A stretch of 5,628 bases of DNA, from contig ONVB01000062.1 in assembly GCA_900321145.1 (NCBI GenBank), forward strand, positions 1 through 5,628, read 5' to 3'. Below the pieces are notes generated by a model that ran no database searches, was not told the DNA's origin, and saw only the letters and a list, made by a program, of their open reading frames with translations. This DNA comes from an uncultured Eubacteriales bacterium (GTDB lineage Bacteria > Bacillota > Clostridia > Lachnospirales > Lachnospiraceae). A program made the translations under genes and the position numbers. Shown piece after piece: positions 1-5,628 of the stretch; position 1 is the stretch's first letter; every line of letters starts with the position of its first letter.

Positions 1-1
1 C

Positions 2-874
2 CGCATGTTTGTCTATCAGAACGACTGGAAGGTTATCCCTATGGCCGGATTTATAGCCATGCTGGTAAGCTTTGTGGTTCGCGACATCTACAGTGTAACT
101 ATGGAAGGATCGCTGAAGGGTGCCGTGGCGATGATGTGCGTTTCCCTTTGGAACGGTTTCTTCAACTCAATCCAGGTTGTATGCCGCGAGAGAAGCATAA
201 TCAAGAGAGAGCACCGCTCCGGTATGCACATTTCGTCATACATATTTGCACATATGGTTTATCAGGCATTTTTGTGCGGATTGCAGACGATAGTTACGGT
301 TGGGGTTTTCCTGATGATGAAGGTTCATTTCCCTGACACTGCAGTTGTATCGGGATACTTCCTGGTAGATTTCCTGGTAACCTTATTCCTTATAACCTAT
401 GCGGCTGATATGCTGTCACTGTTCATATCCTGTCTGGTAAGAACAACTACGGCAGCCATGACCGTTATGCCGCTCGTGCTTATGGTGCAGCTTATATTCT
501 CCGGCGGTCTTTTTGCCGTACCCGAGAGCATGAAGCCGCTTTCGGCTGTTATGATCTCCAATCACGGAAGTGCTGCGCTCGCGGCGGAGGGGAATTACAA
601 CGATCTTCCGGCGGCAACCGGCTGGACTTTGATAGAGAAGATGGGCAAGCGCGAGGGTGCCGATCCGAGGATAAAAGAAGCCATAGAAAAGCTCAAAGAA
701 ACCGGAATGGATAACATGATCAAGACCGAGACAGCAAAATCCGGCTACAACAAGAACTACGAAAATACTTACGAGAATATAAAACACAGGTGGCATCTGC
801 TGCTGGTATTCGCGGGAATTTATGCGCTATGCGCCGTGATCACGCTGGAATTCATAGACAGGGACAGAAGGTGA
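2..874 (+). CDS. ABC exporter, ABCG/White-type membrane domain (5'-truncated by window)
   Basis: This is the C-terminal part of an integral membrane ABC transporter subunit of the ABC-2 family. The frame is open to the window's left edge, so the ATG at 5 is probably internal. Counting from that Met, hydrophobic segments lie near residues 11-29, 40-59, 76-108, 117-144, 149-172 and 267-285, giving about six helices. A charged stretch around residues 60-75 (CRERSIIKREHRSG) matches the cytoplasmic coupling region typical of ABCG/White proteins, which read RExxxG before the third helix. A long polar segment, residues 173-262, separates helices 5 and 6, as the extracellular loop does in ABCG proteins. 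In this family the ATPase usually precedes the membrane domain on one polypeptide, so an ATP-binding domain, sometimes with an FHA domain in Clostridia, is expected just upstream. The substrate cannot be told. The gene ends at a TGA and is followed by a strong hairpin terminator; it converges on the oxidoreductase gene. The family call is fairly sure; the fused ATPase is inference. Confidence 0.8.
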   Translation, partial: RMFVYQNDWKVIPMAGFIAMLVSFVVRDIYSVTMEGSLKGAVAMMCVSLWNGFFNSIQVVCRERSIIKREHRSGMHISSYIFAHMVYQAFLCGLQTIVTVGVFLMMKVHFPDTAVVSGYFLVDFLVTLFLITYAADMLSLFISCLVRTTTAAMTVMPLVLMVQLIFSGGLFAVPESMKPLSAVMISNHGSAALAAEGNYNDLPAATGWTLIEKMGKREGADPRIKEAIEKLKETGMDNMIKTETAKSGYNKNYENTYENIKHRWHLLLVFAGIYALCAVITLEFIDRDRR

Positions 875-879
875 CCGGT

Positions 880-907
880 GTCATCCTGAGCGAAGAGAAG
901 GATCTTT
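880..907. repeat. Intergenic hairpin resembling a widespread interspersed repeat
   Basis: Six bases after the permease stop codon lies a short element with core TCATCCTGAGCGAAG followed by GAAGGATCT. ATCCT (883-887) pairs with AGGAT (899-903) around an 11-nt purine-rich loop, so it can form a small stem-loop on either strand. From memory, closely similar sequences (TCATCCTGAGCGAAGCGAAG and variants) recur in intergenic DNA of many unrelated bacteria. That recollection is unverified here, and only one copy is in the window. It lies just upstream of the terminator hairpin and may form part of the 3' untranslated region. Confidence 0.5.
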
Positions 908-918
908 CATTTAAAACG

Positions 919-955
919 AAACCTCCCACAACTGCAACTGTGGGAGGTTTTATTT
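919..955 (+). terminator. Rho-independent terminator, possibly bidirectional
   Basis: A perfect 12-bp stem, AAACCTCCCACA (919-930) with TGTGGGAGGTTT (939-950), closes on an 8-nt loop. On the plus strand it runs into TTTTATTT (948-955), as expected for intrinsic termination of the ABC transporter transcript. On the minus strand the hairpin is followed by a T-rich stretch (TTTCGTTTT), so it may also stop the convergent oxidoreductase transcript, which has no other clear terminator after its stop codon at 1055. Confidence 0.9.
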
Positions 956-991
956 AGAATTTGATATAAAATCGAAGTAAGTTTTATTGTC

Positions 992-1044
992 GTTTATAGG
1001 ATTTTATAGTTTTTATAACTGTTTATAGCTGTTTATAGTTTATG
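992..1044. repeat. AT-rich short repeat array, ~10-bp period
   Basis: Degenerate copies of GTTTATAG recur at 992, 1002 (TTTTATAG), about 1011 (TTTTATAA), 1021 and 1031, with a final partial TTTATG near 1039. Starts are 9-10 bp apart, close to one helical turn. The array lies between the terminator hairpin and the 3' end of the oxidoreductase gene, in DNA with no open frame. It may be a decayed tandem repeat or an intrinsically curved AT tract; no function can be assigned from the sequence. Confidence 0.55.
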
Positions 1045-1054
1045 TCTGTTCTTC

Positions 1055-2185
1055 TTATTCAAAATGTCCCGCTACAAGCTTCAGATTCTCTATGATCGGA
1101 AGATGCTGGGGACATACGCCTTCGCACTGACCGCAGCCGACACAGGCGCTTGCCTTGCCGAATGATGCGGTGAGCCTGTCGTAGTACTCGCCCTGCGGCG
1201 TCCAGCCCTTCTCCTTGACCTCCTGCAGGTCGGCATTGTAAAGCGAGAAGTACTTCGGTATGGCTATCTTCATCGGACAGCCGTCCACGCAGTATGCACA
1301 GCCCGTACACGGGATGGCTATGTTGGAATTGATCAGGTTGGTTGCCTGCAGCACCAGGTTCTTCTCCGTATCGTTAAGCGGTACGAAGTCCTGCATATAT
1401 CCTGTGTTGTCCAAGAGCTGTTCCATGTTGCTCATGCCGCTTAAGACCATCTTTACATTTTCCAAAGAAGCTACAAAGCGGATGGCCCACGACGGTACGG
1501 ACATCTCTGGGTTGTAATCCTTGAAGAGCTTGCTTACGCTCTCCGGTACATTTGCAAGAGTTCCGCCCTTGACCGGCTCCATGACTATCACGGGTTTGCC
1601 GTGCTTCGTGGCCGCCTCGTAGCAGAGCCTGGACTGGATGGCGTTGCTCTCCCAGTCGAGGTAGTTGATCTGAAGCTGAACGAACTCCATCTCCGGGTGC
1701 TCTGTCAGGGCCTTGTCCACAAACTCGGCATTGTCGTGACATGAGAAGCCGATATGCTTAACCAGACCTTTTTCCTTCTTGTCCATGATCCAGTTGAAGC
1801 AGTCAAGTTCGTTGTATATCTTATAATGCCCCTCGCCCATGTCGTGGAGAAGATAGTAGTCGAAGTACCCTGCGCCGGTCTTCCTGAGCTGCTCGTTGAA
1901 TATGCGGTCGCGGTCCTCCTTGGTTTTTAAGAAGCCTGCATGAAGCTTTGTGGCCAGAGTGTAGGTGTCTCTCGGGTGTCTCGAGGTAAGTACTTCCTTT
2001 ACGGCATCCTCACTCTTGAAGGCGCAGTACATCCACGCTGTATCAAAGTAGGTAAAACCTCTTTCGATAAATGCGTCGACCATCTTCTTTGTGAGCTCAA
2101 GGTCTATGCTGCCTCCGTCGTTCGGATCGGTAAGCGGCAGTCTCATAAGTCCGAAGCCGAGCTTCTTTGTGTTGAATATGTCCAT
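1055..2185 (-). CDS. Aldo/keto reductase with C-terminal 4Fe-4S dicluster domain
   Basis: This is a 376-residue predicted cytoplasmic NAD(P)H-linked oxidoreductase. Residues 1 to about 270 form an aldo/keto reductase barrel. The catalytic tetrad is intact: D48 and Y53 (FDTAWMY), K80 (ATK) and H114 (LLH). The C-terminal part carries two CxxCxxCxxxCP motifs (C293/C296/C299/C303 and C348/C351/C354/C358), predicted to bind two [4Fe-4S] clusters. The fusion is common in anaerobic Firmicutes, where such proteins are annotated only as aldo/keto reductase with a 4Fe-4S domain; substrate and electron partner are unknown. I chose the ATG at 2185 because GGAGGG (2192-2197) lies six bases upstream. An in-frame GTG at 2215 would add ten residues but has only a poor ribosome site. 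The gene stands alone, with its own promoter and convergent and divergent neighbours, so it is probably monocistronic. The architecture is certain; the physiological role is not. Confidence 0.93.
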   Translation of the reverse strand: MDIFNTKKLGFGLMRLPLTDPNDGGSIDLELTKKMVDAFIERGFTYFDTAWMYCAFKSEDAVKEVLTSRHPRDTYTLATKLHAGFLKTKEDRDRIFNEQLRKTGAGYFDYYLLHDMGEGHYKIYNELDCFNWIMDKKEKGLVKHIGFSCHDNAEFVDKALTEHPEMEFVQLQINYLDWESNAIQSRLCYEAATKHGKPVIVMEPVKGGTLANVPESVSKLFKDYNPEMSVPSWAIRFVASLENVKMVLSGMSNMEQLLDNTGYMQDFVPLNDTEKNLVLQATNLINSNIAIPCTGCAYCVDGCPMKIAIPKYFSLYNADLQEVKEKGWTPQGEYYDRLTASFGKASACVGCGQCEGVCPQHLPIIENLKLVAGHFE

Positions 2186-2261
2186 GTTTCGCCCTCCATC
2201 TTTAAGATCCTTCACCTCTACTGTATTGACACGATTCCGGCCCGAAGAGATCTTCTTATCT

Positions 2262-2291
2262 GTTATAGTGTTGAGTTGGTTTTACTGACAA
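2262..2291 (-). promoter_or_regulatory. Predicted sigma-A promoter of the aldo/keto reductase gene
   Basis: Read on the minus strand, TTGTCA (2291-2286) and TATAAC (2267-2262) are separated by 18 bp, a fair match to the -35 and -10 consensus. Transcription would start near 2255, leaving a leader of about 70 nt before the ATG at 2185. It is predicted by eye only. Confidence 0.5.
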
Positions 2292-2445
2292 AATACCTGT
2301 TCAAGATTATACCATAATAACGAAGTGATAAAAACAAAAAGTTTAAGAGAAATGAAAGACCTGTGCGGATAACATTTATAGGAAAAGATGGACGCTGAAT
2401 TGTAAAAAAAGATGGATGTTTGGGTCTGCTGAGAGGGAAAAAACG

Positions 2446-2474
2446 TTGAAGTGTGCGGAAGATAAGGGTATAAT
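2446..2474 (+). promoter_or_regulatory. Predicted sigma-A promoter of the murG operon
   Basis: TTGAAG (2446-2451) and a perfect TATAAT (2469-2474) are spaced by exactly 17 bp. This is the best promoter in the window, placed correctly to drive murG and the two genes behind it. The start site would be near 2480, giving a leader of about 75 nt. Confidence 0.75.
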
Positions 2475-2556
2475 AAATAAGATTGTGCATAGGGGCCTCT
2501 GCATAGAGCATGGCGGCAGGATGCGCGAAAAGAATATATGAAGCAGGAGCAATATC

Positions 2557-3648
2557 ATGGCAGATAAAAAAAGAAAGACAATAGTGCTTACGGGCGGGGG
2601 TACCGCAGGGCATGTGACACCGAATGTGGCGCTGATCCCGGAGCTTAGGAAGAGAGGCTACAAGGTTTACTATATAGGCTCAAAGGATGGCCCGGAGAGA
2701 GAGATGATGAGGGAGCTTAAGGTTCCGTACTATGCGGTAAAGACCGGAAAGCTGTGGAGATATCTCACCTGGCATAATCTGACTGCGCCGTTCAGGGTGA
2801 TCAGAGGCTACAATATGTCGAAGCTTGCATTAGGTATCATAAAGCCGGATGTGGTCTTCTCCAAAGGGGGATTTGTGGCGGTTCCGGCTGTTACTGCAGC
2901 ACAGAAGCTTGGCATACCGACCATCATACATGAGTCCGATATGACACCGGGGCTTGCGAACAAGATATGCATGCGCAAGGCTGAAAAGATATGCTGTAAC
3001 TTCCCTGAGACGGTCGATACATTTCCGGAGGGCAAGGCCCTGGTTACGGGGACTCCGATAAGAAAGGAACTCTACGAGGGCGACAGGCAGAAGGGACTTG
3101 AGTTTACGGGACTTTCGGGTAAGAAGCCGGTGCTTCTTGCCATGGGAGGAAGCCAGGGCGCAGGTGCCATAAATGATGCGATACGCGAAAACCTTGACGA
3201 GCTGCTTGCAGCCTTCGACATAGTGCATCTGTGCGGTGAGGGCAAGCTGGATGAGACGCTGACCGGGCGCGAGGGTTATGTGCAGTATGAGTACATATCC
3301 GCAGAGCTGCCGGACCTCTTTGCGCTGTGTGACATAGTGGTTTCAAGGGCCGGAGCAAATGCGATATTTGAGCTTCTCTCACTGAAGAAGCCTGCTCTGC
3401 TTATACCGCTCGGCTTGAATCAGAGCAGGGGAGATCAGATATTGAATGCCGAGTCCTTCAAGAAGCAGGGATTCGTGGAGGTTCTGGATGAGACCACCAT
3501 GACGAAGCAGGAATTCATCGATACGGTCATGAAGATATATAATGACAGAGAGACATATATAGCGAATATGAACACCTACACCGGCATGAACTCTATCAAG
3601 GTCATAGCAGATCTGATAGACGAGGTGTGCAGGGAAAACAAGGCATGA
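2557..3648 (+). CDS. murG: MurG, lipid II-forming N-acetylglucosaminyltransferase
   Basis: A complete 363-residue GT-B glycosyltransferase that should transfer GlcNAc from UDP-GlcNAc to lipid I, making lipid II at the inner face of the membrane. The N-terminal acceptor domain opens with the glycine loop GGGTAGH (13-19; H19 matches the family's conserved His) and contains FSKGGF (101-106) and HESDMTPGLANK (125-136). The C-terminal donor domain shows GGSQGAG (197-203), SRAGANAIFELL (263-274, with E272 as the nucleotide-sugar glutamate) and NQSRGDQ (288-294). From memory, HESDxTPGLANK and GLxQSRGDQ resemble the Staphylococcus aureus MurG more than the Bacillus subtilis or E. coli form. No transmembrane segment is seen, as expected for a peripheral protein. 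The ATG is supported by AGGAG (2545-2549) seven bases upstream and by a strong promoter. It lies outside any division/cell-wall (dcw) cluster and heads an operon with two glycerophosphotransferase-family genes, so it may be a second MurG or a relocated sole copy. Confidence 0.93.
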   Translation: MADKKRKTIVLTGGGTAGHVTPNVALIPELRKRGYKVYYIGSKDGPEREMMRELKVPYYAVKTGKLWRYLTWHNLTAPFRVIRGYNMSKLALGIIKPDVVFSKGGFVAVPAVTAAQKLGIPTIIHESDMTPGLANKICMRKAEKICCNFPETVDTFPEGKALVTGTPIRKELYEGDRQKGLEFTGLSGKKPVLLAMGGSQGAGAINDAIRENLDELLAAFDIVHLCGEGKLDETLTGREGYVQYEYISAELPDLFALCDIVVSRAGANAIFELLSLKKPALLIPLGLNQSRGDQILNAESFKKQGFVEVLDETTMTKQEFIDTVMKIYNDRETYIANMNTYTGMNSIKVIADLIDEVCRENKA

Positions 3649-3672
3649 TCAAGTGTCTTGGCAGTCGGACAT

Positions 3673-4971
3673 ATGAGGAAAAAAGATATAATAAAAATGA
3701 TAATGCAGCACGCAGTACTGCCGGCAGTCTACAGAGCGGCATGCCTGACTAACAGAGTAGACAAAAAGCTGGTGGTACTTGCGGATGCACATAACAGGAA
3801 ATGTCCCGTATATATGCGTACGCTGGCAGCGGAATTGAAGAAGCGTGGGTATAAGGTGCGGGGCTTCTTTTTTGACACGGCCCTCTCCGGTCGGCTTGAT
3901 GTACTGCGCAGGATGTGCAGCTTTATGAAGCTTTATGCGCAGGCCGGTACGGTGGTGATATGCGATAACTTCCTTCCTGTCGCATCCTGCCGAAAGAGGA
4001 AGAAAACCAGGGTCGTGCAGCTTTGGCACGGGTGCGGGGCATATAAGAAGTTCGGATACGATACGACGGATGATATACCCCGGTATTACAAAGGAAATGT
4101 GTACAGGAATTATGATCTGGTAACTGTAAGCAGTGAGTATTGTGCGCCGTTCTTTGAGTCTGCCATGCGCGCCAAGGCGGGTGTGGTGAGACCGGTGGGT
4201 GTTCCGGCAACGGATATACTGATCGACGATGCGTGGATGAGCAGGGCAAGAAGGCGCTTCTTTGAGGCGTGTCCCGACGCCGTGGGAAAGAAGGTTGTTC
4301 TGTGGGCGCCTACATTCCGGGGAAGGGCTGACGGGACAGCGAGCGACAGAGATGACGGGACAATGAGTGTGAGAGCCAACGGGACAGTGAGCGTGAGGAC
4401 AGACAGAACAGCGAGTGTGAGGACAGGCGGTACGGAGGAAGAAAACGACCTCCGCGGAGCTGAGTATATAGACAGGCTGAGTAAATTCAATGATGTCTAC
4501 CTGATTAGACATGATCATCCGCACAGTGATCGTCCGGAAGTGAATGCCGGGAAAAATGAAGCGGCGGATGACAGACTCGAAATGCCGGATAGAAAAACTG
4601 CGGCAGATTTTGATATATATACGCTGATTGCGGTTTCGGACCTGCTGATAACGGATTACTCCTCCGTATGCTACGATTTTGTGCTTGCGGGCAAGCCTGT
4701 GATCTTCTTTATGCCGGATCATGAGGAGTATATGGAAAGGCGTGGCTTCTATATGGGGATTGACGAGCTTCCGGGGCCTGTCGTTACGGACGAGGAGCGG
4801 ATAGTGACCGAGGTTGCCAAAGTTCTTGCGACAGGTCGATGTGACGGTAGCCTGACTAAAGAAGAATTCTTAAGAAAGTATATGTCATCCTGTGACGGAA
4901 GGTCGACTGAAAGGGTAGCGGACATAATAGATGAGTGGCATGGTAAACGGGATAAAGAAAAGGATACTTAA
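3673..4971 (+). CDS. CDP-glycerol glycerophosphotransferase family protein (TagF-like) with internal octapeptide repeat
   Basis: A 432-residue member of the Glyphos_transf (TagF/TagB) family. These peripheral membrane enzymes move glycerol-phosphate from CDP-glycerol onto a teichoic acid or surface glycan acceptor. Motifs in order are VVQLWHGCGAYKKFG (H119), APTFRGR, RHDHPH (279-284) and SDLLITDYSS (D328), followed by a GKPVIFF segment and RGFY. They cover both the acceptor and CDP-glycerol-binding halves, so the enzyme looks complete. Between APTFRGR and the RHDHPH strand lie four 8-residue repeats (220-251), which the family does not normally have at this length. A second charged segment (285-314) follows RHDHPH. 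The start is uncertain: ATG at 3673 is preferred over TTG at 3658, but neither has a good ribosome site, so coupling to murG (24-bp gap) is likely. The exact polyol, and whether it primes or polymerises, cannot be told; teichoic-acid synthesis is the family-based inference. Confidence 0.85.
   Translation: MRKKDIIKMIMQHAVLPAVYRAACLTNRVDKKLVVLADAHNRKCPVYMRTLAAELKKRGYKVRGFFFDTALSGRLDVLRRMCSFMKLYAQAGTVVICDNFLPVASCRKRKKTRVVQLWHGCGAYKKFGYDTTDDIPRYYKGNVYRNYDLVTVSSEYCAPFFESAMRAKAGVVRPVGVPATDILIDDAWMSRARRRFFEACPDAVGKKVVLWAPTFRGRADGTASDRDDGTMSVRANGTVSVRTDRTASVRTGGTEEENDLRGAEYIDRLSKFNDVYLIRHDHPHSDRPEVNAGKNEAADDRLEMPDRKTAADFDIYTLIAVSDLLITDYSSVCYDFVLAGKPVIFFMPDHEEYMERRGFYMGIDELPGPVVTDEERIVTEVAKVLATGRCDGSLTKEEFLRKYMSSCDGRSTERVADIIDEWHGKRDKEKDT
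4330..4425 (+). repeat. Four tandem 24-bp in-frame repeats
   Basis: Four contiguous units at 4330-4353, 4354-4377, 4378-4401 and 4402-4425 share the pattern [GA]AC[GA]G[GA]ACA..GAG, then a GTGAG-like core. A fifth decayed start (GGCGGTACGGAGG) follows. Each unit encodes one octapeptide: DGTASDRD, DGTMSVRA, NGTVSVRT, DRTASVRT. Since 24 is a multiple of three, gain or loss of units would preserve the frame. The units differ at several positions, so the array is not freshly expanded. Confidence 0.92.
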
Positions 4972-5628
4972 GACAAAAGCAGGAAAAGCTCTTTATAAGC
5001 GTGCGAAGAAGATATACCGCTTTATGCACCTGAAGGTGATATATCCGAGATTGTATACTAACAGTATAGACAAAAAGTCTAACAGCGTAGACGCTAACAA
5101 GGCAAAGCTCAAAAAAGCAGTATTCGTAGCAGTGAGAAATGAAGAGTTCAAGGAGGAAAGTATCCCTGACAACTTCAGACTGGTATATAAGAGGCTGGTC
5201 AAGACAGGGACTTATCGCATATCGACTCATACACTTCGCTCGGGTTTCGCGGGGCATAAGGAGTATGCACTGCGTTGCAAGGCCATGATCAGGGATATAG
5301 CGGATGCGGATGTTGTGCTGATAAGCGACTCCTCCGAGGTTATTGCATGCCTTCCCTTAAGAAAAGAGACCCGGGTGATCCAGCTCTGGCATGCGTGCGG
5401 GGCATTTAAAAAGTTTGGTATGAGTACTGCGGAGCTTATATTCGGAGAAGACAGGAAGACTCTGATGAAGTATCCTTATCACGGTAACTACAGTTTGGTC
5501 ACTGTTTCAAGTCCTGAGGTTGTGTGGGCTTATGAGGAGGCCATGTCCCTTGAGGGCAAGGGAGTGGTAAAGCCCGTTGGCGTATCGAGAACGGATGTGT
5601 TCTATGATGAGGAGTTCTTAAGACAGGC
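4940..5628 (+). CDS. Second CDP-glycerol glycerophosphotransferase family protein (3'-truncated by window)
   Basis: An open frame runs to the right edge (229 complete codons) and encodes the N-terminal, acceptor-side half of another TagF-like enzyme. It starts with a basic segment (VNGIKKRILKTKAGKALYKR) that could lie against the membrane. Then come AVFVAVRNEEF (near residues 60-70), DVVLISDSS (near 127-135), VIQLWHACGAFKKFG (H151) and SLVTVSSPEV, then KPVGVSRTDVF. The stretch from the LWH motif to PVGV closely parallels the upstream gene, so the two are tandem paralogues. The CDP-glycerol-binding half must lie beyond the window. The gene overlaps the preceding one by 32 bp; an in-frame ATG at 4931, directly after an in-frame TAG (4928-4930), is an alternative start with a weak GGA at 4920-4922. 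Lack of a gap or terminator indicates one operon with murG. Specificity cannot be assigned. Confidence 0.85.
   Translation, partial: MVNGIKKRILKTKAGKALYKRAKKIYRFMHLKVIYPRLYTNSIDKKSNSVDANKAKLKKAVFVAVRNEEFKEESIPDNFRLVYKRLVKTGTYRISTHTLRSGFAGHKEYALRCKAMIRDIADADVVLISDSSEVIACLPLRKETRVIQLWHACGAFKKFGMSTAELIFGEDRKTLMKYPYHGNYSLVTVSSPEVVWAYEEAMSLEGKGVVKPVGVSRTDVFYDEEFLRQ

Larger units (their letters stand above)
2186..2556. other. Divergent intergenic region between oxidoreductase and murG
   Basis: This 371-bp stretch separates two divergently transcribed genes and contains no convincing coding sequence. It carries the two outward promoters described separately, an AT-rich middle (about 2290-2360), and two pairs of short direct repeats: AAAAGATGGA at 2383-2392 and 2407-2416, and TGTGCGGA at 2362-2369 and 2452-2459. 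The murG leader (about 2480-2556) has only a weak CTCT/AGAG stem (2497-2508) and no recognisable riboswitch. Confidence 0.7.

Noticed and set aside
416..796. Minus-strand open frame (126 codons) antisense to the ABC transporter
   Set aside because: It is fully contained within the transporter gene, whose hydrophobic pattern and coupling motif are clear; the antisense product has no recognisable family.
2186..2215. Ten-residue N-terminal extension of the aldo/keto reductase from GTG at 2215
   Set aside because: The GGAGGG ribosome site would lie inside this extension and is ideally spaced for the ATG at 2185. The family homology begins soon after that ATG.
2226..2231. Perfect plus-strand TTGACA as a promoter -35 box
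   Set aside because: No -10-like hexamer occurs 16-18 bp downstream; the nearest TTATAG is about 30 bp away.
1940..2317. Plus-strand open frame (125 codons) across the 5' end of the oxidoreductase gene
   Set aside because: It is antisense to a well-supported coding region, has no recognisable domain, and runs through the promoter of that gene.
2480..2556. Possible riboswitch or upstream peptide in the murG leader
   Set aside because: Only a 4-bp stem (CTCT/AGAG) is visible. The ATG at 2510 lacks a ribosome site and is out of frame with murG. There is no terminator-antiterminator arrangement.
2263..2613. Minus-strand open frame (116 codons) covering the divergent intergenic region
   Set aside because: It is Phe/Leu-rich because of AT-rich DNA, overlaps the murG promoter and start, and has no convincing domain or ribosome site.
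4330..4425. Tandem repeats as a possible CRISPR array
   Set aside because: The units are directly contiguous with no unique spacers, diverge from one another, and lie in frame inside a conserved gene.
3649..4722. Long minus-strand open frame (357 codons) antisense to the first glycerophosphotransferase
   Set aside because: Its translation has no recognisable domain and is rich in His, Arg, Cys and Pro. Its repeated Cys-Pro-His stretch is the antisense of the 24-bp repeat. The plus-strand frame has clear family motifs throughout.

Overview
The window reads as chromosomal DNA from a low-to-mid GC Gram-positive bacterium, most likely a Clostridia member of the Lachnospiraceae type. This is an inference. 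It rests on the strong AGGAG/GGAGGG ribosome binding sites, heavy use of ATA, AGA and AGG codons, a Staphylococcus-like MurG, teichoic-acid-type glycerophosphotransferases and a ferredoxin-tailed aldo/keto reductase. I see no phage, transposon, CRISPR, tRNA or rRNA signal.

Layout: (1) 2-874 (+) is the 3' end of an ABC exporter of the ABCG/White type, containing the membrane domain; the ATPase half should lie upstream of the window. (2) 875-1054 is a convergent gap. It holds an interspersed-repeat-like hairpin, a 12-bp-stem terminator that may work in both directions, and an AT-rich array with a ~10-bp period. (3) 1055-2185 (-) is a monocistronic aldo/keto reductase with a C-terminal 2x[4Fe-4S] domain. 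(4) 2186-2556 is a divergent promoter region with a good sigma-A-type promoter on each strand and short direct repeats. (5) 2557-5628 (+) is an envelope operon: a complete murG, a complete CDP-glycerol glycerophosphotransferase-family gene, and a second paralogous one cut by the window end. The second and third genes follow with a 24-bp gap and then an overlap, with no terminator between them.

How the genes fit together: MurG completes lipid II for peptidoglycan. The two glycerophosphotransferase-family enzymes probably polymerise or attach glycerol-phosphate (or related polyol-phosphate) units to a wall or surface glycan. Their co-transcription suggests coupled supply of peptidoglycan precursor and an anionic surface polymer. 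The ABC exporter and the oxidoreductase are on separate transcripts and show no evident link to this operon.

The most distinctive feature is a four-copy, 24-bp in-frame tandem repeat inside the first glycerophosphotransferase, which encodes an octapeptide repeat in a loop of the catalytic half. I found no clear evidence of a wholly new system. The best leads are that repeat, the murG-glycerophosphotransferase linkage, and the small repeats in the two intergenic regions.
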